Assembly (NCBI GenBank): GCA_964006375.1 | Contig: OZ023265.1 | Span: forward strand, 163,954,118-164,018,117 | DNA: 64,000 bases | Direction: 5' to 3' | Source of the DNA: Tillus elongatus | Taxonomy: Eukaryota; Arthropoda; Insecta; Coleoptera; Cleridae | Shown: positions 34,519-46,913 of the stretch, piece by piece | Numbering within the stretch: the stretch's first letter is position 1 | How the letters are laid out: the number at the start of each line of letters is the position of its first letter | The notes under the pieces: generated by a model | Database searches by the model: none | What the model was told of the DNA's origin: nothing | What the model saw: the letters and a program-made list of their open reading frames with translations, nothing else | Translations under genes and position numbers: made by a program

Positions 34519-35856
34519 CTACTGTATTACATTTTGTTCCCTGAGATCATGCAAATCTTTCTCGCTTAATTGCAATACTTTCGAGAGCACTTTATCTGTA
34601 TGCTGCCCTAGTGTTGGCGGGGGTAACCTAACAAAATTACCACCTTCACTGTACACTACAGGTGGTCCTACAACCTTTACATCCCCAACTGCATTATCTT
34701 CATGCTCCAACGTCTTCACGAGCCCTATTGTCTTTATATGGGGATCATTAAACACCTGCTCGATGGTGTTGACAGGCCCACAAGGAAACTGGCTGCCTTC
34801 AAACACTTCCAGCCATTCTTTATTAGTTTTCGTGACTATAATAGAACGTAAAATTAACAATAATTCATCTCGATGATTAACACGTAGCTTATTAGTCTTA
34901 TATCTTTCGTGTCCTGCTAAATCAGGTCTTTCAATTCGCCTGCAGAAATCTTTGAACTGTGCATCTGACGCCGCTCCGATTGTGATGTAGCCATCTTTAG
35001 TGGGAAAAGCTTGATATGGTACGATACTTTCATGTGCAGTGCCCCAACGTTTTGCTTCTCTGCCGGCATTCAAGTAATTCGATGCTATGTTAATAAGACA
35101 TGCAACTTGTGTTGAGAACAGATCACAATCAATTTTCTGACCTTTTCCAGTTCTTGTACGTTTAAATAATGCAGCCAAGATTGCTCCATGTGCATATAAA
35201 CCAGTGGAAAGGTCAGTCATTGCAACACCGACTTTTGTGGGTTCACCATCTTCAGTGCCTGTAATGTGTAGAAGACCACCCATCGAGGCTGCTATAACAT
35301 CATAACCAGGCTTGGTTCGGTATGGTCCAGCAGGCCCGTTACCTGAGACCGAACAATAAATTAAATGTGGAGCAATCTCTTTGAGATGATCATAACCTAA
35401 CTTCAGCTGGTCTAGCTTTCCGGGTACATAATTCTCGATAAGAACGTCGCTTTTAGTAGCAAGCTGATAGATCAATTCTCGACCTTTGTCACTTTTTATG
35501 TCGACGCATACGCTCATTTTATTGCGATTCACACTGGCGAAGTAGCACTGGATGTGTTTATTGTTGTTGCGGAAGGCCGGTCCCCAGTTTCTTGCCTCAT
35601 CGCCGACATGCGGCCTTTCGATTTTGATGATTTCCGCTCCAAGATCCCCCAGGATCATGGAACAGTACGGACCGGCGACTATCCTGCTCAGATCCAGGAC
35701 ACGGATTCCATGGAGAGGTGAATTAGCGTCATTGATACCGCTACTCGATGATGATGCGTTTCCCGCTATTGATCTGCCAGTTGTGTGGAGTATATCCAGA
35801 GGTTTGAACGTCGATTTTAAAGATTTAGAAAGCGTATTTATGTAAAACGACGTCAT
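34519..35856 (-). CDS. SUGCT: Class III CoA-transferase, SUGCT type (succinate--hydroxymethylglutarate CoA-transferase), single exon
   Basis: An intact 445-codon frame. Class III (CaiB/BaiF, formyl-CoA transferase fold) enzymes move CoA between carboxylic acids. SUGCT acts in mitochondria in glutarate/lysine catabolism, using succinyl-CoA as donor. Visible here: a Ser/Lys/Arg-rich N-terminal 45 residues suiting a mitochondrial presequence; LHGIRVLDLSRIVAGPYCSM (residues 48-67), the family N-terminal signature; ILGDLGAEIIKIERP (69-82); LIENYVPGKLDQLKLGYD (139-156); KPGYDVIAASMGGLLHITG (182-200); VAMTDLSTGLYAHG (211-224), whose Asp215 corresponds to the catalytic Asp of the family; and PCGPVNTIEQVFNDPH in the C-terminal half. 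Length equals the full family length. ATG 35856 has purine at -3. No introns and no disabling change are seen. It is surrounded by PPP1R11 intron 1 on the same strand. Confidence 0.95.
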   Translation of the reverse strand: MTSFYINTLSKSLKSTFKPLDILHTTGRSIAGNASSSSSGINDANSPLHGIRVLDLSRIVAGPYCSMILGDLGAEIIKIERPHVGDEARNWGPAFRNNNKHIQCYFASVNRNKMSVCVDIKSDKGRELIYQLATKSDVLIENYVPGKLDQLKLGYDHLKEIAPHLIYCSVSGNGPAGPYRTKPGYDVIAASMGGLLHITGTEDGEPTKVGVAMTDLSTGLYAHGAILAALFKRTRTGKGQKIDCDLFSTQVACLINIASNYLNAGREAKRWGTAHESIVPYQAFPTKDGYITIGAASDAQFKDFCRRIERPDLAGHERYKTNKLRVNHRDELLLILRSIIVTKTNKEWLEVFEGSQFPCGPVNTIEQVFNDPHIKTIGLVKTLEHEDNAVGDVKVVGPPVVYSEGGNFVRLPPPTLGQHTDKVLSKVLQLSEKDLHDLREQNVIQ

Positions 35857-35947
35857 TTCCGCAGCGCGTTCTTATCACCGAACCACTAACACTACCCTAG
35901 ACTAACTAACTTGTTATCTACTTGTTACAATTACGTAATTTGTTTAC
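35857..35947 (-). promoter_or_regulatory. 91-bp gap between PPP1R11 exon 1 and SUGCT start
   Basis: Begins with the exon 1 donor gtaaac and ends at the SUGCT ATG. It lacks a polypyrimidine tract plus AG that would splice exon 1 into SUGCT, so SUGCT must either start transcription here or upstream in exon 1 territory. Promoter role is inferred from position only. Confidence 0.35.
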
Positions 35948-36028
35948 CTGTTCATCCTGTTCGACGACAGTCACTGTTGCGGAAGAAGTGTCCTGTGTGG
36001 CTTTTTTGGAAGGTCCGCCCTCTGCCAT
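35948..36028 (-). CDS. PPP1R11: PPP1R11 homologue, exon 1 (start codon)
   Basis: Inhibitor-3 is a small, heat-stable, mostly unstructured inhibitor of protein phosphatase 1; vertebrate PPP1R11 is also reported as a ubiquitin ligase acting through its Cys-rich region. This exon codes residues 1-27 (MAEGGPSKKATQ, then TSSATVTVVEQDEQ), like the family N-terminus rich in Ser/Thr/Val with MAE at the start. The ATG is in good context (gaccATGG). The 81 bp end in phase 0 at CAG|gtaaac. The donor lacks the common +5 G but is acceptable. Joined to exons 2 and 3 it gives 132 residues. Identification rests mainly on exons 2 and 3, so this exon is less certain: it fits in frame, phase and sequence, and no competing first exon was seen. 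Confidence 0.82.
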
Positions 36029-36689
36029 GGTCTTAGCGGATTTATGGATAAAACAAATATGGTGAGTGGCTATTTTATATCACTTACATCCTATACTAAT
36101 CATCATATTTGCTGGAAATAGTTTAAATAACAGTCATAATAATTGATAATTGAATAAATACTTCGCACATAAATGTCAACTGTCAATTTTCGGAGTAAAA
36201 TAATATGATAGATAAGCACTGACCTTAGATTAGGTAATCTATGGCACTGACGCACTGACGTTTCGGGTCGTGATTGCTCCTCTGTATCGTGATTATAAAT
36301 ATGTTCGGAATTTCACGAAATGTGGGCGAAATTCGAATAGAAAAATTCTTCAGTTGAAATTTTAGGATTTATTAAAGCAATTTAATCAATATTAAATAAG
36401 GTGTAATTCAAAGTCAATGAAATTATTAGTTTTATAGGTACTTGAAATTTTGCTTAATGTAAGAAAATAGAGCAAGGCGTAATAGGAACCACTAGAGTGC
36501 AATTATTGATAATAATTTGTTTCTCCGTTTTTCTAATGCGAGTAGGTACCAATGTATTCTCTTTTGTGCATTTTCCAGAACTATTATAATATTAAAGTAT
36601 ATTACTTACCTAATAATATATTTCAGAGTCTTTTCAGAATATGACATTTCTTAGAACTTGTGGCGAGTATATGTATAGTCAAGATCCGC
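36029..36689. other. Upstream region of PPP1R11, unassigned
   Basis: Contains the probable PPP1R11 5' UTR and promoter on the minus strand. On the plus strand ATGGATAAAACAAATATG followed by gtgagt (36044-36063) could be a tiny divergent first exon, but nothing downstream supports a gene. The rest is AT-rich. Confidence 0.4.
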
Positions 36690-37625
36690 TTAGTTTTTTG
36701 ATCGGGCGATTTTTTTTCCTAAGTGCTCGTCCGTGGCTTTGCCGCCCCGATATCACTGCAGCCTTTGGCTTATTGTGCATGCACTTAATCTTTTTACTCC
36801 ACCCATTCCAAAATCACTGTGGCTTGAACTAGTCTCCACAGCGATTGGTGGGGTGAAGATTTATAATGCTCTGTCTCCGGTCTAGACTGACCGTACATCA
36901 GTGGCCTTTTGCGGCCCAGAGCTTTACAATCGCACAAGATGTGCTGGGCTGATTCCTCCCCCTCGCCGCAGAGTCTTTGTCACGCCCAGAGCTGGTTCTG
37001 GTCCCATAAATGGTTCTGCTGACCCTCTCTTCGCGAGACTGTCAGATTCTTCATTGCCTTTGACCCCCGAGTGACCCGGCACCCAGATGAGGATGACCTC
37101 ATTCTGCTCAGCCAGGTCGCTCGTCTCGTCTCGGCCCTCACCAACCAGGAATTTATCCGTGGGTTACTTAGGGCCTTAAGGGCTGCATGGCTGTCTATGG
37201 CTATGAGGATCCGCTTGTTGGTGTAGCTCATCCACTTGTTCTCCCGCACACACTGCAGGATGGCGCACATTTCGGCCTGAAAGACCGTTGCAAGGGCTCC
37301 GAGGGAAATGCTATGACCTACCCTCGGTCCTTCCGGAAAAACACCTGCCCCCGTCCCACGCTCCCCTCCGGATCCGTCCGTGAACCAGACGAGCGCGTCC
37401 CGTGGTATGCCCGGCGTCTCCTCCCGCCATGCCTCGCGGTCGGGGATTTCCACTGTAAAGTTGTTTTCCCTGCAGATTCGCGGGCTCGCGAAGTCTGACC
37501 TCATTTTAAGCATGGGCTCCTTCACGATCTTCTGAATTTTGCAGTGGCCCCTGAAGCCTAGGTTGGTCTTCAGTCTACCATTGCAGGCTAGTCTGTATAG
37601 TCCTAGCCTGGCCTCCCCCCATAAC
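36690..37625 (-). mobile_element. LINE-B copy B3, 5'-truncated
   Basis: Minus strand. An open frame of 215 codons (37627-36980) includes the polymerase C-terminus (EARLGLYRLACNGRLKTNLG), then RNase H: LVWFTDGSGGERGTGAG (Asp), TVFQAEMCAILQCVREN (Glu), IAIDSHAALKAL (Asp). Past about 37130 the frame slips (CRVTRGSKAMKN replaces VPGHSGVKGNE). The region with the second Cys/His-like C-terminal domain is partly deleted around 36980. This is the best view of the intact junction between linker and RNase H that is interrupted in B1. Confidence 0.9.
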
Positions 37626-38395
37626 ACACTTGCTACGTCCAGACTTTTTACAGTGGCAGAGACAATTCAACAACGTTTTTTGCTGGAAATTTAGTGGTGC
37701 TTTGATGAATTGTTTTTGCCCTTAGATGGTAAAACTGTTCCATACCACATACAGATGTAGAGACGTTTTCTTTTGCTTCACAAGTGCTTGTTTTTTCTCC
37801 GCAATAATTTTGTCCCTTTGCGACATCGTTATCGTCAGATAGGAGAAAATTAAATATATTTATACGCATAGGTATACATGACAATTAGAAATAAAAGTCT
37901 ATTGCTACGTTGGGATATTTTAACCAAAATGTTTTTCAAAGAAGACAATGAAAATAAGAGATCGACGGCGTCTTTAAAATAATCATACAATTTGACAAAT
38001 CATTATAACAAAGCAGGTTGATAGTTGTAATTAAATATGTGTACCCAGTACCAATATTTGCAAAATTATAACACAAGTAGATATAGTGCAATAAAGTACT
38101 TAAGTTATTGTCATGTTTACAAACCGTTTACAAATTCCACTAATAGACTCACTTAATTGTGTTTGTACTGGATATTTAACATTATATAAATACTTAGTAA
38201 CGCTTTGTAATGTATACTAAAAGTTTTTTATACTATTGATACATTTATTACTGAACCTGGTAACAGATAACATCGAAAATTTGATATATTTGTGCAGTAG
38301 CATCAATTGAACATTTATATTTTAAATAATAATAGTTTAAAAAATCAATTTGTCTTGAAGACCAAAAATTCTTACATCAATTTGGTTATAGTCAT
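37626..38395. other. Unassigned AT-rich DNA with a MITE-M right terminus at its left edge
   Basis: 37622-37652 reads taacacacttgctacgtccagactttttac, the right-hand terminus of MITE-M, directly against the 5' end of LINE-B3. The remainder shows no element or gene. Confidence 0.55.
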
Positions 38396-38690
38396 AAAAA
38401 AGTCTGGACGCAGCAAGTCCGTTATGGTAGCGAATTTTCATTAAAAAAAATTTAATTTCAAATATGTATTGTTTTTAAAATGACATTTGGTTGGCAGTAT
38501 AACCTAAATAGTAGTAACAATGTACCACATTTCATTAAAATAGCTTTTTTGTTTCAAAAAGTACAAACATTTTCCGAAAATAAACTTTAAAAGTTCCAGA
38601 AAAAACTGATCCGATTTTCCTGGCCAACGAACCTCTTCAAGCTGCCAAGATATAATTATTGGCAAACACCTTTATGACCCAAGTGTCATT
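38396..38690 (+). repeat. MITE-M copy M3, right end missing
   Basis: Clean left terminus agtctggacgcagcaagtccgttatgg. The interior (cctaaatagtagtaacaatgtacc; cgattttcctggccaacgaac) follows the family. It then stops at about 38660 without the right inverted terminus. Confidence 0.8.
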
Positions 38691-38929
38691 TTTTTTATGC
38701 AATTTTACAAAAATTTCTTTTACAAAAATGCACTATTTTTTTAGCCGAAATTTCCTTCAGTAATGTTACACTATTTCGACAACTTTTATTTACAACAACT
38801 TACTAAACATTTATTATTAGTTGCCAACATTTCACAAAAATGTTACAAAACATGCCTTCTACGGAAACACTAAAAACATTTCTGCGAAAACTTTTCAAAT
38901 TCAGCCACTATTTGAGAGTGCCTGTATTT
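38691..38929. other. Unassigned AT-rich spacer
   Basis: No recognised motif between the MITE fragment and LINE-A7. Confidence 0.45.
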
Positions 38930-41225
38930 TTTTTAAATTTCAACAACACACCACGAGGGCTTACACCCTAAATACTATCGTACCGTAGGTGTCGACAAGG
39001 AGGAAAGAGGCAACTTGTTAATTCTGGACTTGGAGGTTCGGAGGAGAAGGAAAAACATGTGCCGGCAAGGAATTCCACAACTTGGAAGTCCTCGGGAAAA
39101 AAGAGTGGGCATAACAAGATGTTCTATGTCTGGTGACCTGGACAGTAAAAGGGTGCATTCGCTCTGTTTCCCTGGTAGATGTGTTGGGGGCAGCAGGTGG
39201 GGGAACTATGGAGGAAAGCTCCTCTGAACACTGCCCGTGCAGATATCTATAAAATAGAGAGCGGTCACCAACGGCACGTCGGTGGGTAAGGGATAGCAGC
39301 CTTTGGGTGAGGGTAGGGTCACCGATGAGACGTATAGCTCTCTTTTGAATGGAGTCCAGGATAGCGAGTGTAGAAGCGGCAACTGCACCCCAGATGTGGG
39401 AGCAGTATTCGAGGTTTGGCCTTATTTGTGAAGTATATAAGGTATAGAGATTAGCTGGTGAAAAGTATTTGCGAGCCCGGAAGAGGAAACCTAATTTCTT
39501 AGCAGCGGCTTCTGCAATTGATGTGGCATGTAGGTGCCAATTAAGATTTCGATCCACAGAAATGCCAACAAGAGAAAAGGACTCATTACTTTGAATAACT
39601 TAGTTGTTCATTGTGATGGGTCTAGGGCTGGAGTATCTCTTATGAGAAAAAAAGCAAGACTGAGATTTGGTGGGGTTGAATTCTACAAGATTTTTACTTT
39701 CCCAGTCTAATATTTTTTGGAGATCCACGGAGACAGAACCATCCATGAGTCTGCGATCCTCATCTAATTGGGCTAAAGAGACCGGCTTAGAATATTGTAC
39801 ATTTGAGTGGAGGGTGCTGTCATCCGCGTAACTATGAACTGGGTTGGATGTGCTAGAGAGGAGGTCATTGATGTGGAGAAGAAACAAAGTAGGGGCTAAA
39901 GCTGAACCTTGAGGGACTCCTGCATTAATTGGATACAGTTTAGAGGAATGACCATCCACGACAACAGAAATGATCCGGTTGGAGAGGAAATTTGCTGTCC
40001 AGGTACAGAGTTTTTGTGGTAGGCCATAGGCCGGAAGTTTATTAAGCAGCGCTGCGTGCCAGACCTGGTCGAATGATTTGGATATGTCTAGAGCGACAAT
40101 CTGTGATTCACCGTGTAGTTCCATAGACTTGTTCCAAGAATGGGTGACAAATGAAAGGAGGTCGGCAGTTGATCTGCGCTGACGGAATCCATATTGCCTG
40201 TCGTGGATTAGACTGTGTTTTTCAAGAAATTTTAGTAATTCGGTGTTTATATACTTTTCCATCAGTTTAGACACGACTGAAAGGAGCGAAATAGGCCTGT
40301 AGTTGCTAGGAAGCGCTTTGGACCCTTTCTTGGGGATGGGTTGTACTCGAGCAGTTTTCCAGTTACTAGGGAATATGCCTTTATTGTAAGATATCTGAAA
40401 TAGACGAGTCAGGACAGGAGCCAGTTTTGGTGCGCATTTTTTGAGAACAATTGCTGGGATCTCGTCAAGGCCAGAGGCTTTCCTCGTATTAAGAGACGAG
40501 AGCATCTTTCGTACCTTTTTAATTTTGAAAATGATATCCGTCATTTTATGCGCGACATTGGGGACTGTTGGTGGTTGAACATTTTGAGGTGGGTTGAGAG
40601 TAGAATTGCTGGCGAACAACGAAGCAAAAAGTTCAGCCTTGCCCAGGGCGGTAGAAACAATTTCATCCCCTGAGATAAGAGGTGGGAACGTGCTTTTGCA
40701 GAGATTGTTCACAATAGATTTAGCAACAGTCCGGAAGGGTTTGCCGCCGTTGGAGCTTAAGAGAACTTTGTTTTTGATGTGGTTATTAAACGAGTTTTTT
40801 GCCTCAGAAAGAATGCGGACATAGCGGTTTCTTGCGTCGTTAAATGCTTGACGGTTTTCTTGACTGGGATTGTGTAGAAGCGTTTTGTGAGCTTTGACCT
40901 TTTCAAGTCAGGACTTGTCACAGGATTTAGAGAACCAGGGCTTTTGAGTGGCTGAAGAGGTTTTCTGTGTACGTGGAATAAATAATTCCATGCCAGCTCG
41001 GTGACGTTTTGTGAGATATCAGAATGGTCAGGATGAAAGAAGCAGGGTTTCGGCGAGGAAGAGGAGTTGGGGCCTGTTAGCCTGGAGCAAATGGTGGACG
41101 AAGTTCAGGTTAGAATTTAGGCCACATATATTAGAAAAGGATATGTTAAATGAATACGACAGCTTTATTTTTTCGACAAGTAATACAAACAAAAAGCTCT
41201 CTGTATGCGGCATTTCCATGGGGCT
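38930..41225 (-). mobile_element. LINE-A copy A7, most complete copy
   Basis: Minus strand, about 2.3 kb. At its 5' end a fragment of the apurinic-type endonuclease domain is visible (NICGLNSNLNFVHHLLQANRPQLLFLAET, 41130-41030). It is joined by a large internal deletion to the linker (RYVRILSEAKNSFNNHIKN) and the polymerase: LNTRKASGLDEIPAIVLKK, VQPIPKKGSKALPSNYRPIS, FRQRRSTADLLSFVTHSW, ALDISKSFDQVWH, AGVPQGSALAPTLF, YADDSTLH. The polymerase frame is open for 370 codons (40712-39600). Immediately after it, TAG at 39600 and a frame change lead to the C-terminal domain (39557-39018). A TGA near 40908 interrupts the linker. Not autonomous. Confidence 0.93.
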
Positions 41226-41389
41226 CAGCTCTCTATTGGTACAAATGCCTTTTTACAATTTGGAATATGTGTTTGTGCAATGTGCCACAAACGCGAAAAG
41301 TGGCGAAACAATTGAAATAACTGAAAAACGATGAACGATACATTTTTTTCCTTAAAAAAATACATTATATTTCAATGAAAAATGCAAAC
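41226..41389. other. Short unassigned spacer
   Basis: Left of the D repeat. No motif. Confidence 0.4.
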
Positions 41390-42150
41390 GTGCAATAGCA
41401 TAAGGGGTGTTCTATTAAAAAAAGAAGTCTGTATCACCAACGACTTTTGGGCCACAATGTGATTATACAATTAATTTTATAAGATGCAGCTCAAAGCACC
41501 CTGTAATTAAATTATACAATTTTTGCTTTTATCTTGTATATAAACAAAAATATTGAGTTTTACCGTAGAAATGCGTCACCCTGTATATGTGTAAACGTAC
41601 AAAAACTGAAACTTACCCCGTATATAGGTTTTAGGGGTTCTAGTTAGCGCTCATTTAAAGCAATATTTTCAAAACTCATAAGTCTACACGAAAATTAGCT
41701 AAAATATAGACTATTAAACCATAAACTCTATAGCTGAAACTACTGCTCAAGCATAAGAAATAGGGTCTATTTGAATTGGATTTCCCGATAATATTTTAGT
41801 AGAATGGAGGACAATGATGGTTGAAGCTGAAACTTAACGCTTTGTAAAACACACTTCTTACGACATTTCTTCTACACAATCCGTATTTGCATCAGATTAT
41901 TTGTCTGAAAATTGCAAATTTTGACGTTTCAAAACGCGACTTTGACGTTTTAAGAAGAACAATTATGAAACTTTCAAAATATTTTTTCTGCCACTTCTTG
42001 ACCCTTTCGCGTCAAGAAAACTTAACCGTTGTATGTAATACTCAATTGGTTTTGTTAAACACACAAAATATTTTGTGCATGTGCTTTCCTTTGATCACCA
42101 GTGGCCCCCAATTAAAAAAATTTAAATCCCTATAACTTTTTTACCTTTTA
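41390..42150 (+). repeat. Dispersed repeat D with module A
   Basis: Contains in order: caccaacgacttttgggcca, ccgtagaaatgcgtcaccctg, accccgtatataggttttagg, ctagttagcgctcattt, gaaaattagctaaaatata, aatggaggacaatgatgg, attttgacgtttcaaaacgc. The same series occurs at 49.1-49.7 kb, at 53.3-56.0 kb (split by a transposon) and reversed at 59.0-59.5 kb. No intact coding frame. Confidence 0.82.
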
Positions 42151-43275
42151 ACGTAGAGATCTGAATTTCGGATTGTTTCCATTCTGGTTTTTTTTGCCGC
42201 GGCGGCATTATCGGGCAAGTATAAGACACTACGGAGAAGAGCATTTGGGTGAGAAGCGGCTTTGGCGAACTCAGTGGTAGATAGTTGAGTTGTAAACTCA
42301 AGTATCAAAGGCATTTTCAGATCAGAGTGAACCTGACTGTTTCTGACAAACCGTGACGCTCCGGTAACCATTCCCAGAATTTTATTCTGGACGATTTGAA
42401 GGGTCTTGATGCGTGTATCAGCCGCGGTGGCCCGTGGAGGCGATGCATACGTCAAGGCTGGCCGGATTATGACTTTCTACATGAGCAGTTTATTGTTCAT
42501 CGACAATTTGAAATTTCTCTTAAGAAGTGGAAAGAACTTTGAGATGAACATCGAAGCTTTCCGTCGGGCATGTTGGACATGGCTGCACCATGTTAAGCGT
42601 TTGTCGAGGAAAACCCCGAGGTATTTGGCGGAGTCTTGCCAGGGAATTAGACGGTTGTCTAATGATACGTGTTCGTGAGGTGTGTGTCTACTCTTGAAAA
42701 ATAGGACTGCTGAACATTTATCGGGGTTTATGGCTAGACATCATTTCTTATACCAGCCTTGCAGTTGGTCTAATGCGGTCTGTAGGCGTTCGGTTACTAT
42801 CCTCGTTTGAGTCGAGCTGGTGAGGATGTGCGTATGTCTGCGACAAATATATTGTACAGCAGAGGGGAGGTAGCAGAACCCTCCGGGTGATCAGCCGTGG
42901 CTGAGTATGTTCTAGATCTGGTTCCCAGATATTTAACCTGGAAATTCCTCTGTTTCAGGTATGACCTGATTTGCAGAATCATAGGGAGATGATAATTAAA
43001 TGATGGAAGTTTATTTAGGAGACTCGCATGCCAAACCCTGTCGAAGGCTTGAGCGATGTCGAGAAATATTGCACCTCGTTGTTTTCGTTGAATCCTTCGG
43101 TGATGTTTTCCACCACACGACGAACTTGGTCTGTGGTGGAGTGCTAGTATCTGACACCGAATTGCTCGTCAGGAGGAATATGATTCTCACACGCGAATTA
43201 GGCTAGCCTTTTCTGAATTAGTTTTTTGGGGATTTTGCCGCAGAGGGGGGACAATGTAAAAGAGAAACATTACTG
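42151..43275 (-). mobile_element. LINE-I (Jockey-like), 5' end cut by LINE-A8
   Basis: Minus strand. ISRHRSSLRQGLACESPK near 43060 corresponds in another frame to the IAQAFDRVWH motif. Then LLNKLPSFNYHLP, SYLKQRNFQVKYLGT, a degraded PQG box (PEGSATSPLLYNIFVADI), and after a long shifted stretch the C-terminal domain (MTYASPPRATAADTRIKTLQIVQNKIL, 42455-42141). Typical Jockey order. The 3' end (about 42150) abuts repeat D. Many frameshifts. Confidence 0.85.
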
Positions 43276-43608
43276 AACTTATACTTTTTTTTAATTTCAA
43301 CAACACACCATGAGGGCCTACACCCTAAATACTATCGTACCGTGGGTGTTGACAAGGAGGAAAGAGGCAACTTGTTAATTCTTGACTTGAAGGTTTGGAG
43401 GTTCGGGGGCGAAGGAAAAACATGTGCCGGCAAGGAATTCCACAATTGGAAGTCCTCGGGACAAAAGAACGGGCATAACAAGATGTTCTGTTTGGTGACC
43501 TGGACAGTAAAAGGGTGCATTCGCTCTGTTCCCCTGGCAGATCTGTTGGGGGCAGCAGGTGGAGGAAGTATGGAAGAAAGCTCCTCTGAGCAGTGCCCGT
43601 GTATGTAT
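43276..43608 (-). mobile_element. LINE-A copy A8, short 3' end
   Basis: Only the last 330 bp of LINE-A: C-terminal residues (SKLWNSLPAHVF-like, with frame breaks) and the 3' UTR with tail (ttttttaatttcaacaacac). 5'-truncated at about 43608. Confidence 0.88.
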
Positions 43609-43739
43609 ACTATGGCCAGTATCAAGATTATATTCAGACAAAGCAGAGGTTCGTGTTTGTAGATGAGTATCCCTTTTAAGCAGTGTTAAACTCTCTTTAA
43701 GAACTGTGCTTGTTTGGCCAATGTAGCAGTAGTAGTAAA
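43609..43739. other. Short unassigned spacer
   Basis: No motif recognised. Confidence 0.4.
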
Positions 43740-44358
43740 TTACAATTACTGCATGAAATAAATAGAATCAAAGAGAAGCCTAACATATCTTGGTCTGAAA
43801 ATTGGGCATAACATGAATATGAGCTTCCATGTGAAGAGCGTTGCTGAAAAAGCAGAGAAAACTGCAGCTGTCCTAAGCCGCTTAATGCCAAATGCCGGTG
43901 GTCCAAGAGCAGGTAGAAGAAGAATACTAAGCAGCGTTGTTAACTCCATCATACCATATGGTGCTCCAGCATGGAGAGATTTGATTGAGGCAACTAAATG
44001 GAGGAAAGTACTAAAAAGTATACAGAGAAAGGTGGCAATTAGAATAACAAGTGCTTACCGAACAGTTTCAACTAAAGTAGCGCAGGTCATAGCAGGAGTG
44101 TTTCCTGCACATTTACTTGTAGCAGAGCGCACATATGGGAAAGATGAAAACAAGAGAGTTTATCAAAACAGAAGACGGGAGAAGACGATGGGCAAATGGC
44201 AGCAGGAATGACAAGAGGAAACAATGACAGCACAGTGGACGAAGAAATTAATCCCAGAAATAAAGCACTGGGTTACCCGAAAATATAAGTGAGTAAGATA
44301 CTACTTAACGCAGTTCCTGACTGGGTACGGCAACTTCAGATCCTATCTTGCAAGATTC
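43740..44358 (+). mobile_element. LINE-J, C-terminal half, left segment (R1/LOA-like)
   Basis: Reads TYLGLKIGHNMNMSFHV then VAEKAEKTAAVLSRLMPNAGGPR and SIIPYGAPAWRDLIE, then VLKSIQRKVAIRITSAYRTVS and AQVIAGVFPAHLLVAER. This is the thumb/connection region characteristic of R1/LOA-group elements. One stop at 44209. Continuation FLTGYGNFRSYLARF at about 44310-44355 is then broken by LINE-B4 and restated after it. Confidence 0.88.
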
Positions 44359-44907
44359 CGGAGAGGGTCATCAGAACCATTTATGGGACCAGAACCGATT
44401 CTGGGCATGATAAAGAGCACTACCAGGGGATCCATTAAGTCCTGGGTTAGAAACGAACACAAGGTGTACTGGGCAGACTGTCCAGGGCTCAGACATGAAA
44501 AGTCAGTAATTCAGGAACCCAGTCCAAAGAGAGCCGTGGAGCTGCTAAATCTTAGCAGAGGACAGCTCAGGAACATGACAGGACTCTTGACGGGACACAT
44601 GGCCGTCAAGAAACACCTGCATAAAATGGGGCGGTTCGATGGGGACCTGGCATGCAGCCCAGCACATCTTGCGCGAGTGTAATGCTCTGGACCGCAAAAG
44701 ACAACTGATCTACGGACAGCCTAGACCGGAGACAGAGCAATATAAAACTTCACCCTACCAATCGCTGTGGAAACTAGTTCAAGGCACAGTGATTTAGGAA
44801 TGGGTGGAGTATAAAAGACAAAGGGCATGCACAATAAGCCAAAGGCTGCGGTGCTATCGGGGCGGTAAAACGCGGACGAGTCCTAAGGGAGAAAGAAAGG
44901 CGATGGA
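44359..44907 (+). mobile_element. LINE-B copy B4, 5'-truncated insertion in LINE-J
   Basis: Starts within the post-RNase H region (SSEPFMGPEPILGMIKS), continues with WVRNEHKVYWADCPGLRH, QLRNMTGLLTGHMAVKKHLHKMG and the 3' UTR, and ends cctaagggagaaagaaagg. It lies between two copies of a roughly 90-bp stretch of LINE-J (44266-44358 and 44908-44998). Confidence 0.9.
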
Positions 44908-45245
44908 TTACCCGAATATATGGAGAAGTAGGATACTACCTAACGCAGTTTCTGACTGGGTACGGCAACTTCAGATCCTATCTGGCAATATTCCGGCTAG
45001 CGGACACTGATACGTGCATCCATTGTGGAGAACATGAAACAACACAGCACGCGGCTCTAGAATGCATCAGGTGGGACGAGATAAGAGAACGAGCTACAAA
45101 GGAGACTGGAGAATAACTGACAGCAGAGAACATAGTCAAACATGTGTAAGAGACAGAAACAAAATGGAAAACAATAGAAAGTGTGGTTACGGAAATGATG
45201 AGGAAAAGGGGTCAGGAAAGGAAACAAAATAGCACAGCTGCTACA
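44908..45245 (+). mobile_element. LINE-J, right segment with Cys/His motif
   Basis: Resumes with FLTGYGNFRSYLAIF, then CIHCGEHETTQHAALECIRW, the zinc-knuckle-like C-terminal CCHC motif of R1-group LINEs, then tail residues. Stops appear at about 45114 and 45147. Ends near 45245. Confidence 0.85.
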
Positions 45246-46896
<1,651 letters not shown>

Positions 46897-46913
46897 CAAT
46901 AACAAAAGGGTGA

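Noticed and set aside
35552..35845. 97-codon plus-strand frame
   Set aside because: Antisense shadow of the well-supported SUGCT coding region.
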